From NCBI GenBank assembly GCA_029062895.1, contig JAIDPF010000028.1:1-58158 (forward strand): DNA of 58,158 bases. Direction: 5' to 3'. Of the stretch, positions 8,382 through 18,173 are shown one piece after another. This DNA comes from Lachnospiraceae bacterium (GTDB lineage: Bacteria; Bacillota; Clostridia; Lachnospirales; Lachnospiraceae). Under the pieces are notes generated by a model, which had not been told where the DNA came from, searched no databases, and saw nothing but the letters and a program-made list of their open reading frames with translations. Within the stretch, counting starts at the first letter, position 1, and each line of letters opens with the position of its first letter. Position numbers and translations under genes: made by a program.

Positions 8382-8413
8382 GTTTATCGGGGATTAGATT
8401 GGCTCCAAGCTAT
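8382..8413 (+). repeat. right copy of the 32-bp direct repeat
   Basis: Matches 7507-7538 with a single mismatch. It starts nine bases after the ProC/ComER-like stop codon. The following 90 bases to the LysR gene end contain no ORF and no obvious terminator. Confidence 0.85.
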
Positions 8414-8507
8414 CCTTTTAAGGTGGGATGGCAGAATGTCAGCCAAAATGCACGCTGTATCTTTAGGAATACCAAAAAATACCTTATATATTCAATAAAG
8501 TCATAAA

Positions 8508-9392
8508 TCATATGTTTTCTTTTTTGATCATCTTAATAAATTCATTGATTGTTATATTTGGCGTTTTATCCTTATGGATAAAGACCTGTGAATAAATTGG
8601 AAAAGCATTTCCATGCCAGTCGAGTTTCCGGAGGATTCCGGCTCTCATTTCATTTTCGGCAGTGATATCCGGTATAAAAGCGATACCTAAATTGTCAATT
8701 GCAAATTGTTTCAGGATTTCTTTGTGACTTGTCCCAAGAACAATTCTTGGGACAATATGTTTTTCGTATAGGGCATTCAGAAGCATCTTCCGAAAATTAC
8801 AGTTTTGCCCTGTTAAGAGCAGTGGCATATGATCCAAATCTTTTTCATTCACGTGTTCTTTGTTTGCAAGTGGATGGTTCGGGCTTACATAAAAGCCGAG
8901 AGTTTCTTCTTTTTTATATAGCAAGGTCAGTTCCGGTGCATCTATGGTTGGATTCAGGGTATAGACGAGATCCAGTTCTCCATTTTTCAGTAACGATGGA
9001 AATGTATCATGTGTAATGAATTGTAGCTGTATTTCCACCTTAGGATATTGCCTATTGAAGTCTGCCAGCATTTTCGGCAGCACCTGATAGCATAATGATT
9101 CCGATACTCCCACCTTCAGTATTCCGCTTGGCTCCTCTGAAGAAGAGATTTCAAGCAGTATTTCCCTCTCAAGCTGTAGCATTTTCTGGGCGTATTCTAT
9201 CAGATGTCTTCCTTCCTGGGTGAGTATCAGTGATTTTCCAAGTCTTTCAAAGAGAAGACAGTTCAGTTCATCTTCCAGTTGTTTTATCTGCGTTGTGATC
9301 GTTGACTGTGCATAACCAAGCTGATTGGCGGCAGCAGTAAAACTTCCGTTTTCTACAATTGCTATAAAGGTTGAAAGTTGCGTAAGTGTCAT
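8508..9392 (-). CDS. LysR family transcriptional regulator
   Basis: 294 residues with the N-terminal LysR helix-turn-helix (LSTFIAIVENGSFTAAANQLGYAQSTITTQIKQLE, residues 6-40) and a periplasmic-binding-protein-like effector domain (about 90-290, beginning SGILKVGVSES). It is transcribed away from the ABC-2 exporter at 9496, and the 103-base gap holds the exporter's promoter. LysR proteins usually act on the divergent gene, so control of the exporter is the simple inference. RBS GGAGATG lies before the ATG. The effector is unknown. Confidence 0.9.
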   Translation of the reverse strand: MTLTQLSTFIAIVENGSFTAAANQLGYAQSTITTQIKQLEDELNCLLFERLGKSLILTQEGRHLIEYAQKMLQLEREILLEISSSEEPSGILKVGVSESLCYQVLPKMLADFNRQYPKVEIQLQFITHDTFPSLLKNGELDLVYTLNPTIDAPELTLLYKKEETLGFYVSPNHPLANKEHVNEKDLDHMPLLLTGQNCNFRKMLLNALYEKHIVPRIVLGTSHKEILKQFAIDNLGIAFIPDITAENEMRAGILRKLDWHGNAFPIYSQVFIHKDKTPNITINEFIKMIKKENI

Positions 9393-9441
9393 TTTACATC
9401 TCCTATCAAAAAAAATGAATCTTTACATCTGATTTTTCAAT

Positions 9442-9470
9442 TTTACTGATGGTTAGTATAGCGTTATTAT
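9442..9470 (+). promoter_or_regulatory. sigma-A-type promoter of the ABC-2 exporter operon
   Basis: TTTACT (9442-9447), a 17-base spacer and TATTAT (9465-9470) precede the RBS AGGGGAGG and the ATG at 9496. The promoter lies in the short divergent gap with the LysR gene, where a LysR operator would be expected. Confidence 0.6.
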
Positions 9471-9495
9471 ACTAGATAAGTAGGGGAGGTGCAAG

Positions 9496-10320
9496 ATGAA
9501 TACAGATAATACCAGTATCGAAGCAATAGAACTCAGGAAGTCCTTTAAGGTGAAAAATCGTGAGGGCGGTTTCTTGACTGCCAAGAAGTATTCACAGATT
9601 GAAGCGGTAAACGATATCTCTTTTACAATACAAAAAGGGGATATTGTGGGCCTTATAGGATCAAATGGCGCGGGAAAATCCACGACGATAAAGATGCTGA
9701 CAGGAATCCTGATACCGGATAGCGGCAGCATACGGATCAATGAGCTGGATTACAAGAAAAAACGTCGGGAGATCATGAGGAAGATCGGAGTTGTGTTCGG
9801 TCAGAGAAGTGTGTTGTGCTGGGATATCCCGGTGATTGAATCTTTCCGCTTATTTAAAGATATGTATTATATTCAAAATGAAATATACAACAAAAATATG
9901 GAGATGTTCACGTATATTCTAAATCTACAGGAGTATATGTATAAACCGCCCAGACTGCTTAGTTTGGGACAGAGGATGAAAGCAGATCTGGCAGCGGCAC
10001 TGATATATAATCCGGAGATCTTATTTCTGGATGAACCAACCATAGGAATTGATGTGCTGGCAAAGGACAGGATTCGGGATTTTATCAGTCAGATCAATCG
10101 GGAGCGGCATACTACCGTGATCTTAACGACCCATGATGTTTCCGACATCGAAGCACTGTGCCATAAAATGCTTGTGATTGACAGAGGAAGCCTGTTATAT
10201 GATGGTTCACTGGAGGCTATGAAAAAGAGCTATGCCATACAGTATGGCAGCAGTCAGGGTGAAGAAGAGATCAATCTTGAGCAGATAATCAAGCATATAT
10301 ATGAAGGGAGCTTTTTATGA
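9496..10320 (+). CDS. ABC-2 type exporter, ATP-binding protein
   Basis: 274 residues with Walker A GSNGAGKST (near 57), Q-loop, signature LSLGQRMKADLA (near 160), Walker B ILFLDEPTIGID and the switch His in TTHD. The order and the LSLGQR signature fit the COG4586 group, whose partners are two ABC-2 permeases (COG4587, COG3694). Exactly two such permeases follow, the first overlapping this stop by four bases. The substrate is not predictable. The N-terminal extension KVKNREGGFLTAKKY is typical of this subgroup. Confidence 0.9.
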   Translation: MNTDNTSIEAIELRKSFKVKNREGGFLTAKKYSQIEAVNDISFTIQKGDIVGLIGSNGAGKSTTIKMLTGILIPDSGSIRINELDYKKKRREIMRKIGVVFGQRSVLCWDIPVIESFRLFKDMYYIQNEIYNKNMEMFTYILNLQEYMYKPPRLLSLGQRMKADLAAALIYNPEILFLDEPTIGIDVLAKDRIRDFISQINRERHTTVILTTHDVSDIEALCHKMLVIDRGSLLYDGSLEAMKKSYAIQYGSSQGEEEINLEQIIKHIYEGSFL

Positions 10321-11108
10321 AAAAGTATGTTGATCATGTAAGAATCGGAATGAAGGAATACCTCGTCTATCCAAGTGCAGTATGGGCAAAGTTGTTTTCC
10401 AAGATCATCTATTTGTATCTGCAATTTTGTATATGGTCAGCCCTGTTTGCCTCAAATAGCATGAAACATTCTGAACTGAACAAAGCAGATACACTCCGGT
10501 ATATTGTAGTAGCAACCATCGTTTCCACCGTCATTGAGTGTAATGTTATAGAAAAAGTCAATGCTCAGATACAGTCAGGAAATATTGCTACGGAGCTTAT
10601 CCGTCCGATTGGATTCAAGCGGATGCTGCTCGCAAGACATCTGGGGGATACAGCCATTAAGATTCTGTGTTATCTGGTTCCCCTGATCGTACTTGTGAAA
10701 GCCAGTGTATCTCTGCCGCTTTTATGTTGTGGACAGATTGGATTGGGAATCCTTTCTGTTTCCCTTGCATATGGTATTCAGTTCCTTTATTCTCTTGTCA
10801 TTGGACTTCTTGCCTTCTGGCTGATCGTGACATGGCCGATCAACATGTTTTTCGGTGCGATCTATAAGCTTTTGTCCGGAGCATGGATTCCTGTCACTAT
10901 GTTTCCGGAAACCCTGAATAGAATCAATATATTTCTTCCGTTTCGTGCAATTTATGCAATACCGATTTCTATTCTGACAAGCAGCATGAAAGTCATTGAA
11001 ATCCGGCAATCTATCGGTGTTCAGGTGATGTGGCTGGTCATACTGTACATACTGGTGCAGATCATCTGGCGCGTAGGTAGGAATAAATTGGTTGTTCAAG
11101 GAGGCTGA
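10317..11108 (+). CDS. ABC-2 family transporter permease
   Basis: 263 residues with six hydrophobic segments and the family layout of ABC-2 permeases of the COG4587 type: a soluble N-terminal start (MKKYVDHVRIGMKEYL), a first membrane helix near residue 30, and the segment ELIRPIGFKRMLLARHLGD between helices 2 and 3. It starts within the ATPase stop (ATGA overlap), so it is translationally coupled. It probably forms the heterodimeric channel with the next gene. Confidence 0.85.
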   Translation: MKKYVDHVRIGMKEYLVYPSAVWAKLFSKIIYLYLQFCIWSALFASNSMKHSELNKADTLRYIVVATIVSTVIECNVIEKVNAQIQSGNIATELIRPIGFKRMLLARHLGDTAIKILCYLVPLIVLVKASVSLPLLCCGQIGLGILSVSLAYGIQFLYSLVIGLLAFWLIVTWPINMFFGAIYKLLSGAWIPVTMFPETLNRINIFLPFRAIYAIPISILTSSMKVIEIRQSIGVQVMWLVILYILVQIIWRVGRNKLVVQGG

Positions 11109-11111
11109 TCT

Positions 11112-11915
11112 ATGAAATATATAAGACTATATCTTCGATTTGTGATTGTATATATAAAAGGGAAATTGGAGTACCATTTTGCGCTTTTGCTGGAATTGAT
11201 CGCAAATACAATCTTGATCGGGGTTTATTTTGCGGGTTTCTGGGTGATTTTTTACAATTTTGAATCCATTGCAGGTTGGAACAAATATGAGGTGCTTTTT
11301 ATGTTTACCACAAGTTGGCTTGCATATTCATTTAGCTGCTTTTTCTTTTGGAGTCCCATGCGGGATATTGGAGAGCTGGTTCGTACAGGGAAATTTGATC
11401 TATATCTGACGAGACCGGTCAGCCCATTTGTATATCTGGTCCTTCAGCAGTTTCAGTATACCTTCCTGCCGCGACTGTTCTTTTCTGTTGTATTTTGGAT
11501 ATACAGTATGAAACGGTTGCAGATCGACTGGACGGTGGAAAGAGTCGGCTACTACATCCTCTGTCTTCTTGCGGCATTTGTAATTTTTTCTTCTATTACA
11601 GTCATAACCGGAGCGGTCAGCTTTTGGACGATAAAAAGTGAGGAAATAGTGTCATTGTTGACAGATAATAATTATGGTCTTAAAAATTTCTGTGACTACC
11701 CGATACAGATCTATGGAAAGGGAATGCGAGAGTTACTTACGTTTGTTGTTCCCTATGCATTTACAGGCTACTATCCTGTAGCAAAGCTGCTAGGGAAAGT
11801 CGTTCCATATTCTCATGTCTTTTGCTGGTCGCCGTGTATCGCACTGGTTATGGGAGCTATTTCGTATGCCATATGGCACAGGGGGCTGAAACGGTATAAT
11901 AGCACTGGGGCATAG
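11112..11915 (+). CDS. ABC-2 family transporter permease
   Basis: 267 residues with six membrane segments. It contains the cytoplasmic loop GELVRTGKFDLYLTRPVSPF, the typical 'G.....L.RP' motif of COG3694 permeases. It begins three bases after the preceding permease, with RBS AAGGAGG. It completes the three-gene exporter. The convergent Bce kinase gene ends 82 bases downstream, and I see no strong terminator in that gap. Confidence 0.85.
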   Translation: MKYIRLYLRFVIVYIKGKLEYHFALLLELIANTILIGVYFAGFWVIFYNFESIAGWNKYEVLFMFTTSWLAYSFSCFFFWSPMRDIGELVRTGKFDLYLTRPVSPFVYLVLQQFQYTFLPRLFFSVVFWIYSMKRLQIDWTVERVGYYILCLLAAFVIFSSITVITGAVSFWTIKSEEIVSLLTDNNYGLKNFCDYPIQIYGKGMRELLTFVVPYAFTGYYPVAKLLGKVVPYSHVFCWSPCIALVMGAISYAIWHRGLKRYNSTGA

Positions 11916-11996
11916 GTGAAAACTAAATTTCTTGATATATCGTATTATGAAAATTTTGAAGCAGAAGACGAATGGTAAATTCGGAGTTAATTAGTG

Positions 11997-13016
11997 TCAA
12001 TTTTCAGTCTTAACTATGGGAAACGAAATCTGAATTTCAAAGCCCTGTCCCCACTCGGAATGGACGTTCAGGGTCACATTTAATTCTTTTGCAGTTTCCT
12101 TCGCAAGATACAGTCCCATGCCGGTGGCCTTTTTCCGTCCTTCGCCGGAATCGCCGGTAAATCCCTTCTCGAAGATATAGGGCAGGTCACAGCTTCGGAC
12201 GCCGATTCCGTTATCCTTGATACTCAATACATAGGCGTCATCCCTTTGGAGAGCCGAAAAGCACAGCTCCGGGTCCTTACTACAGTATTTTATGGAATTG
12301 CTTATCATCTGTCCAAGGAGGAAGTAAAGCGCTCTCCGATCAGAATAGACCACGTCAGAAGACAGGTTAAGCTGAATCTGAAACTGCTTTTCTTCCAACA
12401 GCGGACCGTAATCTTCCAGCAAGTCCTCTATGCAGGCGCGGAGGGGGATATGCTCAAACAGGTAATCCTTCCTTGCGCTTTTTAACCGCGCATAGAACAG
12501 CATCTGGGAAATGGACTCCTGCATTCGATTACGAATATAATCCAGCTTGAAACTGACTGACGGGGGCAATTCATTCCTGCGGTTGTCCATAAGAAAAGTC
12601 AGCAAAGAGAGGGGCGTCTTGGTTTCATGCGCCCAGGATTCCACATATTCCTCATAATCCATCAATTGTGTTTCCAGCTCTGCATAAGCGAGCTGTTTGT
12701 CCCGCAGTGTTTTACCAAGCAGACGAATGGATTCCCGCTCGGCCACGCTGACGATTTCCAGCAAAAGTTCCTCATGGTACTCATCCGGGTTGTAAAGGAA
12801 TGCGTGAAACGCCTGCTCTTTTTTTCGTTCCCGGTGGACGATCATAAAGCACACCAAAGAAAACAAGAGAACCGTGGCAAGCATGATCACCGCTGTCATG
12901 GCGTAAAATGCCTGAACATCAGCGATCCATAAGAGCAGCGCCGCAAAGGCATCAATGCAAAACAGGAGTAAAAGCCAGGGGATATTTGACTGTATTATTT
13001 TCATGCTATGCTTCAT
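11997..13016 (-). CDS. BceS-like intramembrane-sensing histidine kinase
   Basis: 339 residues. Two N-terminal membrane helices (about 12-32 and 35-58) are joined by a very short loop, as in BceS-type kinases, which sense through their cognate transporter rather than by an extracellular domain. The H-box is WAHETKTPLSLL near residue 130. The ATPase domain shows N-box NSIKYC, G1 DNGIGVRSCDLPYIFEKGF and G2 GMGLYLAK. Its ATG overlaps the regulator stop by four bases. Together with the regulator and the BceAB genes upstream it makes a complete detoxification module for cell-wall-active peptides. Confidence 0.9.
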   Translation of the reverse strand: MKHSMKIIQSNIPWLLLLFCIDAFAALLLWIADVQAFYAMTAVIMLATVLLFSLVCFMIVHRERKKEQAFHAFLYNPDEYHEELLLEIVSVAERESIRLLGKTLRDKQLAYAELETQLMDYEEYVESWAHETKTPLSLLTFLMDNRRNELPPSVSFKLDYIRNRMQESISQMLFYARLKSARKDYLFEHIPLRACIEDLLEDYGPLLEEKQFQIQLNLSSDVVYSDRRALYFLLGQMISNSIKYCSKDPELCFSALQRDDAYVLSIKDNGIGVRSCDLPYIFEKGFTGDSGEGRKKATGMGLYLAKETAKELNVTLNVHSEWGQGFEIQISFPIVKTEN

Positions 13017-13693
13017 AGCGATTCTCCTTCCGCTACGAGCCGGTAGCCAATCCCGCGGACCGGAACGATCTGCTGACGCATCATCAGATTTGCCATAGTC
13101 TTTTTAAGCCGTGTCAGATTAACCTGGACGGCATTCTCATCAATAAATTCCGTGGTTCCCCATATTGCCAGACACAGTTCTTCCTTTGATACAATCTCAT
13201 TTCCATGTGTCAGAAACACCTCAAGGATTTTTCCCTGGTTTTTTGGGAGAATGACAGAGTTGTTGTTGATATAAAGGGTGTAGGTTTGTCTGTCTAAAAG
13301 GAAGCCTGCTCCCTCCAGAAGATTTGACCGGCCCTCGTAGCGTTTCAGCACATTGAAAATACGGGCCAAAAGCCGTTCTTTTCTGCAAGGCTTCGTCAGG
13401 TATTCGTCTGCCCCCAGATCCAGTGCGTGCAGTTCGTCACGGAGCTGGTCACGGGAGGTAAGAACAAGGACAGGAAGGGAACTGGTTTGCTTGATTTCCC
13501 GGCAGATCTGGAAGCCGCTGGTTCCAGGCAGGTTCAGATCCAAAAGGATCAGATCGGGGGAAAGCGCCAGAAGCTGCTCCGTTACATTTTCAAACTCAGA
13601 TATCTCACTTACCTGATATCCTGCCTTACGTAGCATATCAGATAATTCTTCCCGCATGAGAAATTCATCTTCTGCAATGGCAATATGTTTCAT
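13013..13693 (-). CDS. BceR-like response regulator (OmpR family)
   Basis: 226 residues: a receiver domain with acidic pair EDE, phospho-acceptor Asp in LILLDLNLPG (near 53) and Lys in LTKPC (near 103), then an OmpR-type winged helix (ILEVFLTHGNEIVSKEELCLAIWG, ending VRGIGYRL). It should bind promoters of the linked ABC genes upstream. RBS GGGGGAAGG lies before the ATG. The kinase gene follows with a 4-base overlap. Confidence 0.9.
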   Translation of the reverse strand: MKHIAIAEDEFLMREELSDMLRKAGYQVSEISEFENVTEQLLALSPDLILLDLNLPGTSGFQICREIKQTSSLPVLVLTSRDQLRDELHALDLGADEYLTKPCRKERLLARIFNVLKRYEGRSNLLEGAGFLLDRQTYTLYINNNSVILPKNQGKILEVFLTHGNEIVSKEELCLAIWGTTEFIDENAVQVNLTRLKKTMANLMMRQQIVPVRGIGYRLVAEGESL

Positions 13694-13729
13694 GGAGCCT
13701 TCCCCCTTTCTTTTCCGTAATCTGTATAT

Positions 13730-15793
13730 CTATTCTTCCCGTTCCGGCACCATCAGTGTCAGAAGGTAATGGTCACTTGACCGCTTCACAACTGCGACAT
13801 AAATATATTCTACCACACAGAGTACCAAAATCATAGCAACGGAAATGATCATCATCTCGGACAGGTTGTTTTTTGCACTGTAGGACAAAATACCTGTAAA
13901 CAATGCCCTGACGCCAAACAAACTGCTGAACACTGCCACCACAACGGGGACGCCGAAATACCAGTTGATCTGTTTCCTAGAAGATTGGCAAAGCGTGGTA
14001 TGGGTTGCTCCCAGATGGATCAATGTCCGGTAACGGCGGCTGGATTTCTGCTGCCCGATGAGGAATTGGACGCCAATGACCGTATTTGCAATAATCAGGA
14101 AAATGATCGCCAGATAAATAGTGATGTAGCTGGCCGACACCATATAAAACAGCTGCCGCCCCATATTTTGCAGATAGCTCTCGTAATGTAAGCCCGTTCC
14201 ATTCAGCTGATCGTTCATATCCGAAATTGCAGACATAAGACTTGCATTTTCTGTCGCGCCTTTGTCCAGAACACCGTTGAGATAGACGCTGTAGTCTCCC
14301 TGGGTGTAGTATTCAAAGGCTTCATCCGGGAGGATCAGTGCAAAGGACAATGTAATGGAGCGGTCTGTAACAATATCGGTGGTCTGCACCGTTCCCGTCA
14401 GATAAAGCGTATCTCCACCCAGACGGGTTTCCGGCCTTGCTGCCAGAATGCCGTTAAGCAGTTTTGTTCTATTATCATTGGTAGTAAACTCACTATCTAT
14501 ATAAACAGCCGCTTCGGCTGCATCCAGCGTTAAGACCGGAAGACCGGCAATGGTCAGGAGTTTATTATAATCGCCCAAGGAAATAAGATACGGATAGGTT
14601 GCATAGGAGAGGTTGTTCAGCAGTATCTCCCTTTCCATGGAAGGTTCCAATTCACGTAGAGCAGACATGACGGTTTCCATTTGGAAGGCATTGTCATGGT
14701 CCTCAGTTGTTCGGATATGCCCTACTTTCATCTCAAATAAATCAGAAAACCGGGTATCCAGTCGGTAATCGACTAATGTCTGCCGGATCGCCGCCGTATC
14801 AGTATAGTTTTCACTGCATTCAAAGGTATAATCCAGAATGTGCGTAGAATCTCCATAGAAACGGAAAATTCCTACACCAGCCCCGAAACAGCACAGAGCA
14901 GCTAAAATGAGCAGAGAACAGATGGCAAGCATACCGGAACGATGAATAACGGTTTCCTGTATTTGGCGCAAATTAAAAACATGGAGCTGCCGATCTGTTT
15001 TTCCGGTTTTGGCAGCAAAGCCGATGGGGAGACGAAGTCCCCAAAAGAGCGCGAGCGTACCAAGAATACCAAGAAAAAGAGTCAGGCCCATCATCCTGAG
15101 ACCACTCCAAGCCTCCCCATGAATGGCCATAGCATAGGCCTTGACCAGGCAGACAATGCCGGCCAAAAGTGAGAGCGCATAGAAAACCACAGGCAGCTGC
15201 TTTTTCGCGCCATCCGGTGTATCCACAATCAGCGAACCAATTTCCTGCCTGCTGATCCTGACACTGAGAATAAAGAATGCCACGAATTTGATCAGGAGAA
15301 ATCCTACGGCTGTCCACAATACGGCATCCAACGAAAAGGAAAATTGGTGACCAACGATTCCGAGTCCTACCAACCGGGTCGTGATGAGACTGATCAGTTC
15401 CGACAGCAGAACCGCAACGGGCAATCCGATCAGCAGCGAGACAACACTGTTTCGGAGATCCTCCGCCAGCAGCATTGCCAACAATTTGATTCGACGCATT
15501 CCCATCATCAGATAGACACCCAGTTCATGCCGACGGCGTTCCAACTGGAACTTACTGGCATAGTAAATAAGGAAAAACAAAATAAACAGGGTCATACCAA
15601 AAAAAGCAGGAATCATCATCATTAACTTGTTTACCGCATAGCTTTCCATCCGGGTCAGAAAGATCATCACATCCTGTTTCGGAAGTGACAGAATAATATA
15701 AAATGCAATGATGGAAACCAGGAGCGAACTGAAAAACAGTCCGTTTTCTTTCCGGTTCCTTTTACTGTTACGGGAAATTAATTTAAAGAACAT
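13730..15793 (-). CDS. BceB-like permease (FtsX family)
   Basis: 687 residues with the BceB plan: ten predicted membrane helices, with a large extracellular domain of roughly 200 residues (about 300-520) between helices 7 and 8. That domain is the part that recognises the peptide antibiotic and signals to BceS-type kinases. It is slightly longer than typical BceB proteins. ATG 15793 follows GGAGG by 11 bases; a GTG at 15805 is possible. It overlaps the end of the ATPase gene by 11 bases, confirming an operon. Which peptide is sensed (bacitracin-, nisin- or LL-37-like) cannot be told. Confidence 0.88.
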   Translation of the reverse strand: MFFKLISRNSKRNRKENGLFFSSLLVSIIAFYIILSLPKQDVMIFLTRMESYAVNKLMMMIPAFFGMTLFILFFLIYYASKFQLERRRHELGVYLMMGMRRIKLLAMLLAEDLRNSVVSLLIGLPVAVLLSELISLITTRLVGLGIVGHQFSFSLDAVLWTAVGFLLIKFVAFFILSVRISRQEIGSLIVDTPDGAKKQLPVVFYALSLLAGIVCLVKAYAMAIHGEAWSGLRMMGLTLFLGILGTLALFWGLRLPIGFAAKTGKTDRQLHVFNLRQIQETVIHRSGMLAICSLLILAALCCFGAGVGIFRFYGDSTHILDYTFECSENYTDTAAIRQTLVDYRLDTRFSDLFEMKVGHIRTTEDHDNAFQMETVMSALRELEPSMEREILLNNLSYATYPYLISLGDYNKLLTIAGLPVLTLDAAEAAVYIDSEFTTNDNRTKLLNGILAARPETRLGGDTLYLTGTVQTTDIVTDRSITLSFALILPDEAFEYYTQGDYSVYLNGVLDKGATENASLMSAISDMNDQLNGTGLHYESYLQNMGRQLFYMVSASYITIYLAIIFLIIANTVIGVQFLIGQQKSSRRYRTLIHLGATHTTLCQSSRKQINWYFGVPVVVAVFSSLFGVRALFTGILSYSAKNNLSEMMIISVAMILVLCVVEYIYVAVVKRSSDHYLLTLMVPEREE

Positions 15794-16556
15794 TTGCACT
15801 GCCACCTCCTAACTGTGCGATTACCTTCAAAATCCGGGAGTAAAACTCCTGCTGGGATTCCTCAGGGATATTCCGCCGAAGTTCATGGAAGATAACCCCA
15901 TCCTGGATGAACAGAATCCGGGAGCAATAGCTGGCTGCATTGGTATCATGTGTTACCATCAGAATCGTAGCGTCCGCGTCCTGATTCAGCCCGGAAATCT
16001 TTTCCATCAATGCTTTTGCATTTTTGGAATCCAGAGCGCCGGTTGGTTCATCTGCCAGGATGATACCCGGATTCAGGATCAACGCCCTGGCAGCAGCAAT
16101 TCTTTGTTTCTGTCCGCCGGACATCTGTGACGGAAATTTATTCAGGACGTCCGTTATTTCCAGATAGGACGCCAGTCGCTCCAGCCGCTGATTGCTTTCC
16201 TTTTCTGATACACCATGGAGAGACAGTGGGAGCAGGATATTTTCGCGCCCGGTCAGGTTATCCAGCAGCTCAAAGTTCTGGAACAGATAGCCAATCTCTT
16301 TTCCACGGTAATCCGCCAGCGCCTTTCCCTGGAGCGTCTGTACCTGTCTGCCGTTCATTGTGATGCTGCCGCTGCTGGGCTGGATCACAGTGGCGATGCA
16401 GTTTAGTAAGGTGGATTTGCCCGATCCGCTGCTTCCCATAATACCTAAAAACTCTCCCGGCATCACCTGAAATGTAATGCCGTCCAGTGCCTTTGTCTGG
16501 GATTTTGCCTTTCCATAATATTTTTTCAAAGATTCAATTTCAAGAATTGGGTTCAT
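15783..16556 (-). CDS. BceA-like ABC transporter ATP-binding protein
   Basis: 257 residues in the MacB/LolD-like ATPase class that partners FtsX-family permeases. It shows Walker A GSSGSGKST (near 42), Q-loop LFQNFELLDNL, signature QMSGGQKQRIAAARAL and Walker B ILADEPTGALD with the D-loop SKNAKALM, plus H-loop VTHD. The ATG at 16556 follows AAAGGAGG by seven bases. A longer frame reaching 16613 lacks an RBS. It is first in the bceAB-RS order on the minus strand. Confidence 0.9.
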   Translation of the reverse strand: MNPILEIESLKKYYGKAKSQTKALDGITFQVMPGEFLGIMGSSGSGKSTLLNCIATVIQPSSGSITMNGRQVQTLQGKALADYRGKEIGYLFQNFELLDNLTGRENILLPLSLHGVSEKESNQRLERLASYLEITDVLNKFPSQMSGGQKQRIAAARALILNPGIILADEPTGALDSKNAKALMEKISGLNQDADATILMVTHDTNAASYCSRILFIQDGVIFHELRRNIPEESQQEFYSRILKVIAQLGGGSANVL

Positions 16557-16635
16557 ATTATTACCTCCTTTGGTTCTGTCATTATCATAGCACAAGGAGA
16601 ATCTACAAAACACTTACAGCTGTTGAAAGGTTTTA

Positions 16636-16680
16636 TATAAAAAAATACCCCTGTTATTATAAATCTAACAGAGGCAGTTT
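16636..16680 (-). terminator. intrinsic terminator after the GGDEF gene
   Basis: Read on the minus strand, CCTCTGTTA (16674-16666) pairs with TAACAGGGG (16656-16648) around a short AT loop, followed by TATTTTTTTATA. It separates the GGDEF gene from the downstream Bce operon. Confidence 0.75.
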
Positions 16681-16717
16681 TTGCTTTTTATTTTTTTGAA
16701 TATAAATCCGGTTACGC

Positions 16718-18052
16718 TTATATGCCGGTAATGCCGCGTCTGTCTACCCCGAATTTCTGATAGTATGCGGCTTTATCTTTATACATTCGCTTTTCGGCTT
16801 CCGTAATCAGTTTTTCCACGCTATTGGGGGTTTCTTTTTCCCATATGCATCCGATAGCCATATAAATGGATTTGTCCTGCAATTCTTTCTTTAGCTGCTC
16901 GATTCCCTGCCACAATGCTACCTCGCCGATTCCTGCACAGACCGCTAATAGTTCATCACCGCCGATGCGGAATAAGCCGTATTCACCAAAACTCTTTTTC
17001 AGGCATTCACAGGAGGCGACCAGCAGCTTGTCGCCAGCGCTATGACCTTTCTGGTCGTTGGTCTGCTTAAGTCCTGTTACATCACAATAAACGATTCCCA
17101 GGCTTTGCTCTTTTTGCAGATTGTTAATGTATTCGTTCATGGCGTAACGATTCCCAATTTGGGTAAGCTGGTCGCGATAACTCATTTCTCTAAATTTGCG
17201 GATGAGATTTCGCCGTTTTAGGGAGGAAATAATAAAATGCGCCATGATCTGGAGCATGTCGGAAGCATAGTCCAGCGATTTCTCAGGTGGATTATCTATT
17301 CCATAAAAACCGATTACCTCCCCCTCATTGTATAGGGGTACGACTACCAACGAGTGGATATTCTGGCGTTTCAGATTTTCATATTGTAACGGGTCGCTTT
17401 CCCGAATATCCTCTAAATTTTTAATTACAATATGTCCGCCGGTTTGAAAATTCCGATACCAGTTGGCGCATACTTCTGCCGGAAGATTCTGTAAGGCATC
17501 TTTTTCTGGTGTGACGCCGCTGGCTACCCACTCATAGGTATTGTCGTCGCAGCCGTTCTCATTCCGCTCGAAAATATAGGTTCTCTCACCGCGTAGCGCT
17601 ATTCCCATATATTCCAACAGAACTTCCAGCGTCTGAGAGGGAGTTTCCTGCTGCAAAGCAACGCGAAGTCCTTCATTGATTTTTGCCTCTAAGTTCACCA
17701 TAGTGTCCCGCTGTTCCTGCCTGCCGAGATCAATGGCAATTTCCATGCGATAGTTCTTTCCATCTTCCTGAATCATGGTATCTTTGAACATTACCTGCTG
17801 GTCAAGAAGGGGATTGTCATGCCGCCATTCCTTAAAACATCCCGGTTTTAGTTCATGATTGTTGCACAATGAACAGGGGGTAGAACAGTGCCGGATCACC
17901 TCGTGGCATTTTTTTCCAACCATTTCTTCAAGGGAATGGAAACCATAGGTATGAAGCGCTTTTTGATTCATATAGATTAAGTCATGGTTATCCATGTCTG
18001 AAACATAGACGAGTTCATCCATTGTATCAAAGAACTCCCATATTTTGCCCAT
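16718..18052 (-). CDS. PAS-GAF-GGDEF protein, probable diguanylate cyclase
   Basis: 444 residues. The N-terminal PAS domain (about 8-115) contains a Cys cluster, CSTPCSLCNN near residue 60, that could bind a metal or act as a redox switch. A GAF-like domain follows (about 130-280, GFYGIDNP). The C-terminal GGDEF domain (about 285-440) has the loop RIGGDELLAV. GGDEL differs from GGDEF only at the last position, and catalytic residues are kept, so c-di-GMP synthesis is likely. There is no RxxD inhibitory site five residues upstream. ATG 18052 is nine bases after AGGAGG. An HD-GYP protein at 50544 could be a counterpart phosphodiesterase. Confidence 0.85.
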   Translation of the reverse strand: MGKIWEFFDTMDELVYVSDMDNHDLIYMNQKALHTYGFHSLEEMVGKKCHEVIRHCSTPCSLCNNHELKPGCFKEWRHDNPLLDQQVMFKDTMIQEDGKNYRMEIAIDLGRQEQRDTMVNLEAKINEGLRVALQQETPSQTLEVLLEYMGIALRGERTYIFERNENGCDDNTYEWVASGVTPEKDALQNLPAEVCANWYRNFQTGGHIVIKNLEDIRESDPLQYENLKRQNIHSLVVVPLYNEGEVIGFYGIDNPPEKSLDYASDMLQIMAHFIISSLKRRNLIRKFREMSYRDQLTQIGNRYAMNEYINNLQKEQSLGIVYCDVTGLKQTNDQKGHSAGDKLLVASCECLKKSFGEYGLFRIGGDELLAVCAGIGEVALWQGIEQLKKELQDKSIYMAIGCIWEKETPNSVEKLITEAEKRMYKDKAAYYQKFGVDRRGITGI

Positions 18053-18173
18053 GCTCACAATCCTCCTATTCTAAACTATGGAACAATATGATATTTATAT
18101 CACATTTCTTCGATTCTTTTTTACATTTTGCGCGAATGGTAAATATATGGTGTGAATTGCAAATGGTCCTACA

